From Azospirillum canadense (GTDB lineage Bacteria > Pseudomonadota > Alphaproteobacteria > Azospirillales > Azospirillaceae), in the NCBI RefSeq assembly GCF_025961225.1, contig NZ_JAOQNG010000002.1:62001-126000 (forward strand): DNA of 64,000 bases, in the 5' to 3' direction. The notes beneath the pieces are model-generated. The model saw nothing but the letters and a program-made list of their open reading frames with translations, was not told where the DNA came from and did no database searches. This document shows positions 31,401 to 40,591 of this stretch, piece by piece. Every line of letters begins with the position of its first letter. The stretch's first letter is position 1. The translations under genes and the position numbers were made by a program.

Positions 31401-31559
31401 GGTGCGATCAACCCTGTCCGTCTGATGGTCGTGTCCATGCGCAAACAATGGCTATGCGCAAAAGCGAGGGGCCGCGCCGGGACGACGCGACCGCTGGACG
31501 TGTTCAATGATGGCGGCGGTGCGGGTCCGCGCGGCGGCGCCCGGCTGGGATGGCTGTTC

Positions 31560-32036
31560 TCAAGATCCGGCGAAGACGCGCTCCAGCACGCTTTTCAGCT
31601 GGTCCGCGTCGTAGGGCTTCTGCAGGAAGCCGTGCGGCTGGACCGTTCCGGCGCGCTTCAGCAACTCCGGGTCGCTGGCCCCCGACATGAAGACGCTGCC
31701 GACGGAGAAGCGGTCGCGCAGCGCGCGGGCCGTCTCGATCCCGTCCTGCGCACCCGCGAGCCCGATGTCGACCAGGGCCAGGGACGGCCGCTCCCGCTCC
31801 GCGATGGCCAGCGCCTCCGCCCCTGAGGCGGCGACGCCGCAGACCTCATACTCCATGTCCTCCAGCACGTCGGTGAGGTACATGGCGACGATGGATTCAT
31901 CCTCCACCACGAGAACGCGCACCGGTGCCGAACCACTGGTGGCCGGGCCGCTTGTGGCCTGACCACTTGTGGATGGTGCCCCTTCCGATCCTATGTCCAT
32001 CCCAGCCTCCGCGGGTTTGCTGAGCGGGTAGGTCAT
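31560..32036 (-). CDS. Single-domain response regulator
   Basis: This 158-residue protein has a disordered N-terminal tail (about 38 residues, with TSGxATSGPATSGS repeats) and then one receiver domain. It shows VLVVEDES with the acidic pair, phospho-site Asp in LALVDIGLAG, the conserved Ser in VFMSGAS, and Lys in FLQKPYD. There is no output domain, so it acts by protein-protein contact or as a phosphate shuttle. A GGGAAGAGG ribosome site fixes the ATG at 32034-32036; an upstream frame extension is not conserved-looking. It is the first gene of the kinase cluster, 159 bp ahead of the HAMP-array kinase gene. Confidence 0.88.
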   Translation of the reverse strand: MTYPLSKPAEAGMDIGSEGAPSTSGQATSGPATSGSAPVRVLVVEDESIVAMYLTDVLEDMEYEVCGVAASGAEALAIAERERPSLALVDIGLAGAQDGIETARALRDRFSVGSVFMSGASDPELLKRAGTVQPHGFLQKPYDADQLKSVLERVFAGS

Positions 32037-32516
32037 GCCTCTTCCCTTTTTTTGTTTTGCTGGCTGCGCCGCAGGATTGCGATCCTTTCGGACGGGCGGA
32101 CATTCCATGCCACCCGGCATACTGCGGTGCGGCAAAAGACGCGCGGAACCAAGCGCAACTCCTGCCAAGCATACCGGCAGGACTAGCACGACGGGTCGGG
32201 TCGGATAAGGGAAAAAAGGTCAAATACCTCCAATGGGTTATGCCTATTTACGAGGTATGCTTACGAAAGTGTGGCTGATGGCCGTAGCGCGATTTTGCAG
32301 CGCCGAATCGGCGGAATCCACCGCGATTCCGACGTGCGGCCTATGAGCATGGGGGTGCGATCAATTCCCCTTTAGAGGCATGCGCGGGTCCCGGTTTCGA
32401 TTGCCACCAACGGACGACATAGCCGCTGAGCAAATCCAGCCATGCACGATTCGGTTGTTAAAAATTTTAGCGGAATTAATACAATGCTGTAACATAATGC
32501 GGCGGCACCAAGTCCG
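32037..32516. promoter_or_regulatory. 480-bp divergent intergenic region
   Basis: No gene is supported here. The left part (to about 32200) is GC-rich leader of the response regulator gene. An AT-richer stretch at 32200-32290 contains an inverted pair ATACCTC/GAGGTAT (32224-32230 and 32252-32258) that could be a binding site. For the pentapeptide gene, TTGTTA (32455-32460) and TACAAT (32480-32485) resemble -35 and -10 boxes, but the 19-base gap is long. The boxes are weak candidates only. Confidence 0.35.
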
Positions 32517-33821
32517 ATGAGTGGAACAGCGCAGGCTCATGGCGTGGCGATGATGAACGGTCAGGGCGGCGACGAAGCGGCGGACCTGGAAGTGCTGGCG
32601 CAGGCCATCCGCGCGCACGCCCTGTACCTGGCGGCGCGCCCCAATGGCATGCGCCTTCAGATGAAGTCCGCGGACCTGACCGGCTACGACCTGTCGGGGC
32701 TGGTTCTGTCGGATGCCGTGCTGACCGGGACGAACTTCCGGCGCAGCGTGCTGAAGCGCTGCAACCTGGACGGCGCCGACCTGTTCGGCGCCTGTTTCGT
32801 TTCGGCGGACTTGCGCGGCACCTCGCTGGTCGGTGCCGACATGCGCGGCGCCAACTTCACCAAGGCCTGCCTGCGCAACACGGTGTTCGAGCGCGCGGAT
32901 CTGCGCCCAGGCCAGCTCGTGCTGTGGAAGAACCGCCGCACACCCGGCCGGAAGCCGGACGCGGGCTCCACCAGCCTGGTCGCGGCGAACTTCCGCGACG
33001 CGGACCTGACCGGCGCCAACCTGTCGCGCGCGAACCTGGAGGGGGCGGACTTCAGCAACGCGGCGCTGTTCGGGGCCAACCTCAGCGGCGCCGACCTGCG
33101 CGGGGCCGATTTCGCCGGGGCCCGGCTGAAGGGCGCGATCCTGAACAACGCGACGGTTGCCGGAACCTCCTTCCAAGGCGCCGACCTGCGCGGGGCGGAG
33201 TTGCGCAACGTCGCCATGGACAGCGCCGACTGGAAGGACGCCCGCCTTCAGGAGGCCATCTACCACCGCGCCGACGCGGCCCTGCCGCCGCAGATCCGGG
33301 CGGGGCTGGACGGGCACGTGCTGTGGATCAACAGCAACGGCAGGGAGGGCCGGCGCTTCGACGTTTCGGACGGCGCCTTCGCCGGCACCGACTTCGACGG
33401 CTGCGACCTGAGCGGGGCGATCTTCCGCAACTGCGACTTCACCGGCGCCACCTTCCGCGACAGCAAATTGCAGATCGCGCAGTTCCCCGGCTGCCGCATG
33501 CGCGAGACGAGCTTCGAGAACGCCAACCTGTCGGGGTCCAGCTTCGAGGGTTGCGACTTGCAGCGGGCCCGCCTGCGCAACGCGGTGCTGCGCGCCATCG
33601 AACTGCTGTCGCCGGAAGGGGTGCCGACCGGCCGGATGTGGCCGACCAACCTGAAGGGCGCCAATTTGGCGGACAGCGATTTCCGCGGCGCCGACCTGCG
33701 CGGCGCGCGGCTGGCCGGCGCCGAGTTGGCGGGCTGCAACCTGTCCGGGGCCGATCTGCGCGACGCCGACCTCGACCAGGCGAGCACCGGCGGCACGACG
33801 CTGCTGCACAGCCGGTTGTAG
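32517..33821 (+). CDS. Pentapeptide-repeat protein
   Basis: This 434-residue protein consists mainly of A(D/N)LXX pentapeptide repeats, which fold as a right-handed square beta-helix. One block covers about residues 50-250, for example LTGANLSRANLEGADFSNAALFGANLSG in pieces such as ANLEGADFSN and ADLRGADFAG. A second spans about 280-425. A non-repeat insert at about 248-285 (ALPPQIRAGLDGHVLW) separates them, and a short break occurs near 145. There is no signal peptide. Some such proteins mimic DNA and protect gyrase, but most have unknown roles. The ATG at 32517 has no strong ribosome site; a start at the MM a few codons later is possible. Confidence 0.85.
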   Translation: MSGTAQAHGVAMMNGQGGDEAADLEVLAQAIRAHALYLAARPNGMRLQMKSADLTGYDLSGLVLSDAVLTGTNFRRSVLKRCNLDGADLFGACFVSADLRGTSLVGADMRGANFTKACLRNTVFERADLRPGQLVLWKNRRTPGRKPDAGSTSLVAANFRDADLTGANLSRANLEGADFSNAALFGANLSGADLRGADFAGARLKGAILNNATVAGTSFQGADLRGAELRNVAMDSADWKDARLQEAIYHRADAALPPQIRAGLDGHVLWINSNGREGRRFDVSDGAFAGTDFDGCDLSGAIFRNCDFTGATFRDSKLQIAQFPGCRMRETSFENANLSGSSFEGCDLQRARLRNAVLRAIELLSPEGVPTGRMWPTNLKGANLADSDFRGADLRGARLAGAELAGCNLSGADLRDADLDQASTGGTTLLHSRL

Positions 33822-33944
33822 CGGAGGCGGCTGGGTCGATGCCGGCGCCCATGATTGCCAGCGTATCGGATTTCACACTTGTGGACGGTGGTGCCCGCTT
33901 TTTAAGCTGAGGCGTTGCCTTCTACTTATGTGTGGAGATTCTTC

Positions 33945-34973
33945 GTGACGATTCGTCTTGCCGTTGTGTCCGCTGCCTTGTCCGTGGCGGTGGCCGCGGG
34001 AGCGTCCTCCGTCGCCCAGGCGGGCGTCCTCGACACCGTGAAGCAGCGCGGCAGCGTGGTCTGCGGCGTCAGCGGCAAGGTGCCGGGCTTCTCGGCCCCG
34101 GACGCGCAGGGCGTCTGGTCGGGCATGGACGTGGACTATTGCCGGGCCGTTGCGGCGGCCGTGTTCAACGACGCCAGCAAGGTCACCTTCCGCCCGGTGA
34201 CCACGACGGAGCGCTTCACCGCGCTGCAGACCGGCGAGATCGACGTGCTGGCCCGCAACACGACCTGGAGCTTCACCCGCGACGCCAACCTGGGCATCGA
34301 ATTCGTCGGCGCCAACTTCTACGACGGCCAGGGCTTCATGGTCAGCAAGCAGCTGGGCGTGAAGAGCGCCAAGGAGCTGAACGGCGCCAGCATCTGCATC
34401 CAGACCGGCACGACAGCGGAGCAGAACATCGCCGACTTCTTCGCCGCCAACAAGCTGACCTTCAAGCAGGTGGTGTTCGAGTCCTCTGACGAGGCGGCGA
34501 AGCTGTACGACACCGGCCGCTGCGACGTGTACACCACCGACACCTCGGGCCTCGCCGCCCGCCGCACCACCCTGTCGAAGCCGGCCGACCACGTCATCCT
34601 GCCTGAGGTGATCTCCAAGGAGCCGCTGGGTCCGTCGGTGCGCGCCGGCGATCCGCAGTGGGCCAACATCGCCAAGTGGGCGCTGTTCGCGCAGATCGAC
34701 GCGGAGGAGTTGGGGGTGACCTCGGCCAACGTGGACGAGATGCGCCAGTCCAAGAACCCGGACATCCGCCGCCTGCTGGGCAGCGACGAGGCGCTGGGCA
34801 ACGAGCGCTGGGGCCTGGACCGCGATTGGGCCTATCGCATCGTCAAGCTGGTCGGCAACTACGGCGAGGTGTTCGAGCGCAACGTCGGCGCCAAGACCCC
34901 GCTGGCGCTGGACCGCGGCATCAACCAACTGTGGACCAAGGGCGGCCTGATGTACGCCCCGCCGGTGCGCTGA
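33945..34973 (+). CDS. aapJ: General L-amino-acid ABC transporter, periplasmic binding protein AapJ
   Basis: This 342-residue protein has a signal peptide (VTIRLAVVSAALSVAVAAG, cleavage near AQAG) and a type II periplasmic binding domain of the polar amino-acid family. Motifs are VVCGVSGKVPGFS, GMDVDYCRAVAAAVF, TERFTALQTGEIDVLARNTTW, and the family-specific SVDEMR/NPDIRRLLG block. These match AapJ of rhizobia, which feeds a broad-range L-amino-acid uptake system. I chose the GTG at 33945, which has GGAG about eight bases upstream, over a TTG at 33915. It heads the aapJ-aapQ-aapM group. Confidence 0.93.
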   Translation: MTIRLAVVSAALSVAVAAGASSVAQAGVLDTVKQRGSVVCGVSGKVPGFSAPDAQGVWSGMDVDYCRAVAAAVFNDASKVTFRPVTTTERFTALQTGEIDVLARNTTWSFTRDANLGIEFVGANFYDGQGFMVSKQLGVKSAKELNGASICIQTGTTAEQNIADFFAANKLTFKQVVFESSDEAAKLYDTGRCDVYTTDTSGLAARRTTLSKPADHVILPEVISKEPLGPSVRAGDPQWANIAKWALFAQIDAEELGVTSANVDEMRQSKNPDIRRLLGSDEALGNERWGLDRDWAYRIVKLVGNYGEVFERNVGAKTPLALDRGINQLWTKGGLMYAPPVR

Positions 34974-34990
34974 GTCAGTTGTAGCAAAAG

Positions 34991-35030
34991 CCCCTCTCCC
35001 CTTGCGGGAGAGGGTCAGGGTGAGGGGGCG
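34991..35030. repeat. Single REP-like hairpin
   Basis: A perfect 9-bp stem CCCTCTCCC/GGGAGAGGG (34992-35014) with a CTTGC loop is followed by TCAGGGTGAGGGGG. It is the same family as the other palindromes in this window, but only one half. It lies 18 bp after the aapJ stop, where attenuation or mRNA protection would raise the binding protein over the permeases. Confidence 0.7.
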
Positions 35031-35063
35031 GCCGGAGGCCGGAGAGGTCCCGCGCGGACAGCG

Positions 35064-35177
35064 GATTCACCACAGAGACACAAAGACACAGAGAATTATT
35101 TGAAGAAGCTTCCTTCTTTGCCGGTGACCCAGTCGGTCTTCGGAAATCTCTGTGTCTTTGTGTCTCTGTGGTGAATC
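35064..35177. repeat. Perfect 31-bp inverted repeat (CACAGAGACACAAAG type)
   Basis: Arms 35064-35094 and 35147-35177 are perfect 31-base reverse complements (starting GATTCACCACAGAGACAC), separated by 52 bases. The strong hairpin lies between aapJ and aapQ. It has the same design as 4497-4606: arms beginning TTCACCAC and made of short purine/AC hexads. The arm sequence is of a kind seen dispersed in many bacterial genomes, and when translated gives HHRDTKTQ-like peptides. Confidence 0.85.
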
Positions 35178-35239
35178 ATCTGCACGGCGTAACCTCTCCA
35201 CCCTTCAGCCGCGCATTTGAACATCACGGACACACAAGC

Positions 35240-36430
35240 ATGACGAACGACCGCAGCGTGCCGGAGGGGCCGCCGCGTGGGCCGGCCTGGACGGCGGCCC
35301 GGATCCGCGGGCTGGCGATCCAGGGCGCGATCCTGGCGGCCCTGGTCGGGCTGCTGGCCTGGGGGGTCGGCAACGCGATCCACAACCTGAACAAGGCGGG
35401 GATCGCGGCGGGCTTCCATTTCCTCGGCAACCGGGCGGGGTTCGACATCAACTTCCGCCTGATTGACTACAGCCCGGCAGCGACCTACGGGCGGGCCTTC
35501 GTCGTGGGCGTGCTGAACACGCTGACCGTGTCGGCGCTGGGCATCGTCGCGGCGACCGCGCTGGGCTTCGCGCTGGGCATCGGGCGGCTGTCGCGCAACT
35601 GGCTGGTGTCGCGCACGGCGGCGACGGTGATCGAGACCGTGCGCAACCTGCCGCTGCTGCTGCAACTGCTGTTCTGGTACACGGCCGTCCTGGCGCCGCT
35701 GCCGCGCCCGCGCAACGCCATTTCGCTGGGCGGCCTGGCTTTCCTCAGCAACCGCGGCCTGACCGTGCCGGGGCCGGTCAGCGATGGGCCTGTCTGGATG
35801 GTCTGGGCGGCGCTGGGGCTGGGACTTGCCGCGGCGGCCGCGATCGGGATTTGGTCGCGGCGCCGGCGCATCCAGACGGGGCAGCGTTTTCCGGCGGGCT
35901 GGGTCGGGCTGGCGCTGATTGTGCTGCCGCCGCTGGCGGTGCTGGGCTCCGGCACCGTTCCGCTGTCCTGGGATATCCCGGTGCTGAAGGGCTTCAATTT
36001 CGACGGCGGCCTGACGCTGGTGCCGGAACTGATTGCGCTGTGGCTGGCGCTGACGCTCTATTCCGGCGCCTTCATCGGCGAGACGGTGCGGGCCGGCATC
36101 CTGTCGGTTCCCAAGGGGCAGGTGGAGGCCGCGCAGGCGATGGGCCTGACGCCCGGGGCGGTGCTGCGGCTGGTGGTGGTGCCGCAGGCCATGCGCGTCA
36201 TCATCCCGCCGATGACGACGCAGCACCTGACGCTGCTGAAGAACTCCTCGCTCGCCGTGGTGATCGGCTTTCCGGACCTTGTGGCCGTCTTCTCCGGCAC
36301 CACGCTGAACCAGACCGGACAGGCGATCGAGACGATCGGCATGACCATGGCCGTCTATCTGGTGGTCAGCCTGGCGATTTCCTTCGGCATGAACCTCTAC
36401 AACAGCAAGATGGCGATCGTCCGGCGATGA
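35240..36430 (+). CDS. aapQ: General L-amino-acid ABC transporter permease AapQ
   Basis: This 396-residue inner-membrane protein has about eight hydrophobic segments and the HisMQ-type permease loop ETVRAGILSVPKGQVEAAQAMGL, the site that docks the ATPase. The N-terminal part has NFRLIDYSP and FVVGVLNTLTVSALGI, as in AapQ/BztB. The large insertion about residues 150-260 is normal for this subfamily. The ATG at 35240 lacks a strong ribosome site. The gene is separated from aapJ by 266 bp with two hairpins and overlaps aapM by four bases (ATGA). Confidence 0.92.
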   Translation: MTNDRSVPEGPPRGPAWTAARIRGLAIQGAILAALVGLLAWGVGNAIHNLNKAGIAAGFHFLGNRAGFDINFRLIDYSPAATYGRAFVVGVLNTLTVSALGIVAATALGFALGIGRLSRNWLVSRTAATVIETVRNLPLLLQLLFWYTAVLAPLPRPRNAISLGGLAFLSNRGLTVPGPVSDGPVWMVWAALGLGLAAAAAIGIWSRRRRIQTGQRFPAGWVGLALIVLPPLAVLGSGTVPLSWDIPVLKGFNFDGGLTLVPELIALWLALTLYSGAFIGETVRAGILSVPKGQVEAAQAMGLTPGAVLRLVVVPQAMRVIIPPMTTQHLTLLKNSSLAVVIGFPDLVAVFSGTTLNQTGQAIETIGMTMAVYLVVSLAISFGMNLYNSKMAIVRR

Positions 36431-37833
36431 GCACCACTTTCGACGAGACCGCGGTGCTCGCGCCGCCGAAGCCGTCCCGCAGCCCGTGGCGCTGGGCGCG
36501 GGAGAACCTGTTCTTTTCCGCCTGGGGAACGTTGGCGACCCTGTCGCTCGCCCTGCTGCTGGCCTGGGCGCTGCCGCCACTGGTCAAATGGGCGCTGCTC
36601 GACGCGGTGTGGAGCGGCGCCACACGCGACGCCTGCCTGACGCCAGAGGGCACCGTGGGCGGCGGCGCCTGCTGGGTGTTCGTCAAGGTGCGCTTCGGGC
36701 AGCTGATGTACGGCTTTTACCCGCTGGAGCAGCGCTGGCGCGTCGATGCGGCGGCGCTGACCCTGGCGCTGGGGCTGGCCACGGTGCTGCCGCTGCGCGC
36801 GGCGACTCAGCGGGCGGCAGCCTTGGCGGGGGTGGTTATCGGGGGGCTGGGGGCCGGCTGGCTCGGCGGGCCGGCGCTTGGGGCGGTGGTGGCGCTGTTC
36901 CTGGCGGGGCCGCTGCTGCTGGCGCGCGACCTGTCGGCGTTGCGGCGCCTGCCGGCGGTGGCAAGGGTGCTGCTGGTGGTCGGCCTGTCCGTCCTGGCGG
37001 CGGGCGTGGGCGGGGTGGCCTTCGGCACGCCCAAGGCTTTCGGCTGGGTGACGCTGGTGCTGGCGGCCGGGCTGTTCGGTTGGCGCTTCGACAGCCTGCG
37101 GGCGGCGGGGCTCAATCTGCTCGGGCTGGTTTTCCCGGTGCTGGCGCAGGCGCTGCTGAGCGGCGGGGCCTATGGGCTGCCCTACGTCCCGACGGAGCAG
37201 TGGGGCGGGCTGTTCCTGACGTTGACCATCGCGCTGACCGGCATGGCGGCGTCGCTGCCGCTGGGCATCCTGCTGGCGCTCGGCCGGCGGTCGGCCCTGC
37301 CGGTGCTGCGGCTGACCTGCATCGGCTTCATCGAGTTCATCCGCGGCGTCCCGATGATCACGGTGCTGTTCCTCGCCTCGGTGATGCTGCCGCTGTTCCT
37401 GCCCGAGGGGGTGGGAGTGGACAAGCTGCTGCGCGCGCTGATCGGCGTGGCTCTGTTCTCCGCCGCCTACATGGCGGAGGTGGTGCGCGGCGGCCTCCAG
37501 GCGCTTGAACCCGGCCAGCGCGAGGCGGCGGAAAGCCTTGGGCTGGGCCGGGTCCAGACGATGGGGTTGGTCATTTTGCCGCAGGCCCTGCGCGTGGTTA
37601 TTCCCGGCATCGTCAACACATTCATTGGCCTGCTAAAGGATACCTCGCTGGTCGCCGTGATCGGTCTGCTGGACCTGATCGGCATCATCAAGACGGCGAC
37701 GTCCGATCCCAACTGGCTGGGCTTCGCGGCGGAGGGTTATACCTTCGTCGGGCTGGTCTTCTGGGTCCTTTGCTTCAGCATGGCACGGTACAGCCTGCGC
37801 CTGGAAAGGATCCTCCGGAACGGGGTAGCCTGA
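36427..37833 (+). CDS. aapM: General L-amino-acid ABC transporter permease AapM, enlarged
   Basis: This 468-residue protein is the second permease of the Aap system. The permease core is in the C-terminal half: LTIALTGMAASLPLGILLALGR, FIEFIRGVPMITVLF, and the ATPase-docking loop EVVRGGLQALEPGQREAAESLGL. It is longer than usual AapM/BztC proteins because the middle, about residues 100-240, holds an expanded run of hydrophobic segments (including LTLALGLATVLPL and GAVVALFLAGPLLL) which look like extra membrane helices. The start overlaps the aapQ stop. No aapP ATPase follows; the next gene is a cytochrome c, so the ATPase must be elsewhere. Confidence 0.88.
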   Translation: MSTTFDETAVLAPPKPSRSPWRWARENLFFSAWGTLATLSLALLLAWALPPLVKWALLDAVWSGATRDACLTPEGTVGGGACWVFVKVRFGQLMYGFYPLEQRWRVDAAALTLALGLATVLPLRAATQRAAALAGVVIGGLGAGWLGGPALGAVVALFLAGPLLLARDLSALRRLPAVARVLLVVGLSVLAAGVGGVAFGTPKAFGWVTLVLAAGLFGWRFDSLRAAGLNLLGLVFPVLAQALLSGGAYGLPYVPTEQWGGLFLTLTIALTGMAASLPLGILLALGRRSALPVLRLTCIGFIEFIRGVPMITVLFLASVMLPLFLPEGVGVDKLLRALIGVALFSAAYMAEVVRGGLQALEPGQREAAESLGLGRVQTMGLVILPQALRVVIPGIVNTFIGLLKDTSLVAVIGLLDLIGIIKTATSDPNWLGFAAEGYTFVGLVFWVLCFSMARYSLRLERILRNGVA

Positions 37834-37952
37834 CGGGTGTTCCAGTGCTAAACGCTACGTCCACGTCGGGCGGATCCAATTGGCCCGCCGGTCCGGCCTT
37901 CCGCGGCCGATCCGGTGGGCGATCATCGTGTTCGCTAATTGAGGAAACCAAG

Positions 37953-38324
37953 ATGAAGCGCACTTTTGCCGTGTTGGCTCTCGGGTTGATCGCGTCGTTC
38001 CCCGGCATCGCTTCGGCGCAGGATGCCGCGGCCGGCGAGAAGGTGTTCAACCAGTGCAAGGCCTGCCACACCATCGAGGCCGGCGGCCCGAACCGCGTCG
38101 GCCCGAACCTGCACGGTGTCGTCGGCCGCAAGTCCGGCTCGCACGAGGGCTTCAACTACTCCGACGCGATGAAGAACGCCGGCATCACCTGGGACGAGGC
38201 CCAGCTCGACAAGTACCTGACGGACCCGAAGGGCGCCGTCCCGGGCAACAAGATGGCCTTCGCCGGTGTGAAGAACGAGCAGGCCCGCAAGGACCTGATC
38301 GCCTTCCTGAAGGGCAACAGCTGA
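37953..38324 (+). CDS. Periplasmic class I cytochrome c
   Basis: This 123-residue protein has a signal peptide (hydrophobic residues 4-18, cleavage after ASA at about 22). The mature part is a cytochrome c2-like fold with one haem: CKACH at about 38-42 with proximal His, and axial Met in NKMAFAGV, plus GPNLHGVVGRKSG. It carries electrons in the periplasm, probably to a terminal oxidase or reductase. A GAGGAAACC ribosome site precedes the ATG at 37953. A strong hairpin with a T tail follows, so it is an independent unit. Confidence 0.93.
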   Translation: MKRTFAVLALGLIASFPGIASAQDAAAGEKVFNQCKACHTIEAGGPNRVGPNLHGVVGRKSGSHEGFNYSDAMKNAGITWDEAQLDKYLTDPKGAVPGNKMAFAGVKNEQARKDLIAFLKGNS

Positions 38325-38362
38325 GCGGCCTGACGGCTTCTCATCGCTGACGAGAGCGCACG

Positions 38363-38400
38363 AACGCCCACCGGCATCCGCCGGTGGGCGTTTTCCTTTT
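38363..38400 (+). terminator. Rho-independent terminator after cytochrome c
   Basis: A perfect 12-bp stem AACGCCCACCGG/CCGGTGGGCGTT with a CATCCG loop (38363-38392) is followed by the T-rich tail TTTTCCTTTT. It lies 38 bp past the cytochrome stop and before the convergent MCP gene. Confidence 0.9.
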
Positions 38401-38412
38401 CAGAACGCCCGA

Positions 38413-40407
38413 TCAGGCCGCTTGGTCGAGCAGCGGCGCCCCGGCGGTGAGGCGGCGGAATTCCGTCGCGAAGGCCGCCGCCACCTGCGGGGCGAGGTCG
38501 AACTTCACGTGCATGACGGTGCCGTCGCGCGACAGCACGGTGAAGGGCAGCGGCTGGCTGCAGCCCTGGATCGTGAGCGTCCCGCGGTTGCCGATCGCCG
38601 CCGGGTCGATCCCGTCGATGGTCGCCCCGCCTTCCGACAGGTCTTGCAGCCGGCCGTGCAGGTCCCCGACCGCAGACGCGACCGCGCAGGGGGCGGTGAT
38701 CGCGAAACGCGGGCTGCGGCGGCGGTCCACCTCAGGCGTTGCGGTGCGCACGGCGCGGACGAGCATCTGGCGCAGGGTCTCGATGCTGCCCGCCACGTCG
38801 GAGGCGACCCGGCGCACCTCCGTGGCCCGGCTGCCGGTTTCCGCCGCTTCCTCAGACACCTGGGCGATGCGGACCGACACCTCCTGCGCCGCCGCGGCCG
38901 TCTGGCCGACGTTGCGGGAGATTTCCCGGGTCGCGGCGCCCTGCTGGTCCATGGCGGCGGCGATGCTGCCGGCGACGCCGTCGATCTCGGTGATGGTGTG
39001 GCCGATGTCCTTCACCGCGGACACGGCGGTCGCGGTCATGCTCTGCAGCTCGGCGATCTGGCGGGAGATCTCCTCCGCCGAGCGGGAGGTCTGCGTCGCG
39101 AGGTTCTTCACCTCGCCCGCCACGACGGCGAATCCCTTGCCGGCCTCGCCCGCCCGCGCCGCCTCGATGGTGGCGTTCAGCGCCAGCAGGTTGGTCTGGT
39201 TGGCAATGCCCTGGATGAAGGTCGCCACCTCGCCGATGTGGCCGATGGCGTCGGAGAGGGACACCACGACGTCCTCGGTCCGCCGGCCGCCTTCGACCGC
39301 GCGGCGCGAGATCTGGCTGGCGAAAGCCACCTGGTTGGAGATCTCCGCGATGGAGGCGGTGAGCTGGTCGGTGGCCGTCGCCACGGCCTGGGCGTTGCCC
39401 AGCGCCTGTTCGGCCGCCGCCGCGACGTTCTGGGAGTTGCCGGATACCGACTCGGCGGAGAAGGCCATGGCCTGGGCGTTCTCGTCCATCAGCGTCGACC
39501 GTTCGGCGACCTGGTCCACGGCGGTGCGGGTCTCCTGCTCCACGGTGCGGGCCATGGACTCCAGCGCCGCGATCTTGGCCTGCTCCGACTCCCGCCGTTC
39601 CCGCTCCTGCTCGTCGCGCAGGCGCTGGTTGTCCAGGCCCTTCTGACGGAAGATGGCCACCGCCTGTGCCATGGAGCCGATCTCGTCCTGCCGGTCGAGG
39701 CCGGGCACGACCGTCTCGTACCGGGCATCGGCGATCTGGAGCATGGCGGTCCGGATGCGGCCGAGCGTGAGGAACTGGCGGCGGACGACCAGGAGCATGA
39801 TGGCGCCGACAGCCAGTGTGATCACGGCGGCCACCTTGAGCGTGTTGCTCACCAACTCGTCGACGACGCGCAGCGCGTCGCTTTTCTTGAGGCCCACGAA
39901 CAGGACGCCGATCACCTCGCCGTTCTGGTCGGTCAGCGGGTCGTAGGCGGTGAAGTAGGCGTCGCCCAGGATGTTCGCCTCGCCGCGGAAGGGCTCGTGC
40001 TTTTCAAACAGGGCCGTGTAGACCGGGCCGCGCGCCAGGGTGGTGCCGACCGCGCGACTGCCGTCGGGGTTCCGGACGTTGGTCGCCACCCGTTTGTCGC
40101 CGTGGAAGATGGTCGCCACGCCGCCGGTCACGCTGCGGATCGAGTCGACCAGATCGTTCGCGCCATCGAGCTTGTAGTCGTCGATGTGAAGGGCGCCGTT
40201 CTTGACGTGGAACTCCGACCCCTTCTGGTCGAGGAGGAGGTGGAAGCTGGTGATCGCCTGCTCCCGCCGCTCCAGCGCTTCCTCGCCGATGCGGGTCTGC
40301 ACGAGATAGACCGTGGCGAAGGTCAGGGCACCGGCAAGGATGACGAGGCCAAGCGTGCACAGAATGGTCAGCTTCGTTGCCAGACTCAGCGTGCGCAGGG
40401 CTCTCAT
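38413..40407 (-). CDS. Methyl-accepting chemotaxis protein with Cache sensor and C-terminal PilZ domain
   Basis: This 664-residue receptor has TM1 (about 13-36), a periplasmic single Cache-type domain (37-185; [16 protein letters not shown] and [10 protein letters not shown] blocks), TM2 (about 188-209), a HAMP domain (210-265) and the MCP signalling hairpin with tip at 400-437 ([18 protein letters not shown]). A C-terminal PilZ domain (562-650) has the c-di-GMP motifs RRRSPR (562-567) and DLSEGG (589-594). The MCP-PilZ fusion is known from Azospirillum Tlp1, an energy-taxis receptor that binds c-di-GMP. The ligand of this Cache domain is unknown. The gene converges on the cytochrome c gene. 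Confidence 0.92.
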   Translation of the reverse strand: MRALRTLSLATKLTILCTLGLVILAGALTFATVYLVQTRIGEEALERREQAITSFHLLLDQKGSEFHVKNGALHIDDYKLDGANDLVDSIRSVTGGVATIFHGDKRVATNVRNPDGSRAVGTTLARGPVYTALFEKHEPFRGEANILGDAYFTAYDPLTDQNGEVIGVLFVGLKKSDALRVVDELVSNTLKVAAVITLAVGAIMLLVVRRQFLTLGRIRTAMLQIADARYETVVPGLDRQDEIGSMAQAVAIFRQKGLDNQRLRDEQERERRESEQAKIAALESMARTVEQETRTAVDQVAERSTLMDENAQAMAFSAESVSGNSQNVAAAAEQALGNAQAVATATDQLTASIAEISNQVAFASQISRRAVEGGRRTEDVVVSLSDAIGHIGEVATFIQGIANQTNLLALNATIEAARAGEAGKGFAVVAGEVKNLATQTSRSAEEISRQIAELQSMTATAVSAVKDIGHTITEIDGVAGSIAAAMDQQGAATREISRNVGQTAAAAQEVSVRIAQVSEEAAETGSRATEVRRVASDVAGSIETLRQMLVRAVRTATPEVDRRRSPRFAITAPCAVASAVGDLHGRLQDLSEGGATIDGIDPAAIGNRGTLTIQGCSQPLPFTVLSRDGTVMHVKFDLAPQVAAAFATEFRRLTAGAPLLDQAA

Positions 40408-40591
40408 CAGCCTGTCCTCCGTCCTGTTGCCGACGGACCGGGGACGCCCATCGTTCTTTGAGATGATTTTGTATTAAATGCGAACGAACGGCGCTGCGGC
40501 GCATTGATGCAGATCAACCGCAGCTTCCACGTGTGTGGATGATCGCTCCGCGTGCAGAGCAATCGGCCCGGTCATTTGCGGGCTCAATCTT

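Noticed and set aside
25998..31826. 1942-codon open frame on the plus strand
   Set aside because: It is exactly antisense to the HAMP-array kinase; its repeats (QVHHRVDG-like) mirror the kinase repeats, and it has no recognisable domain.
35096..36580. 494-codon minus-strand frame ending in HHRDTKTQRFP
   Set aside because: It begins in the inverted repeat, whose translation gives this well-known spurious peptide, and then runs antisense to aapQ.
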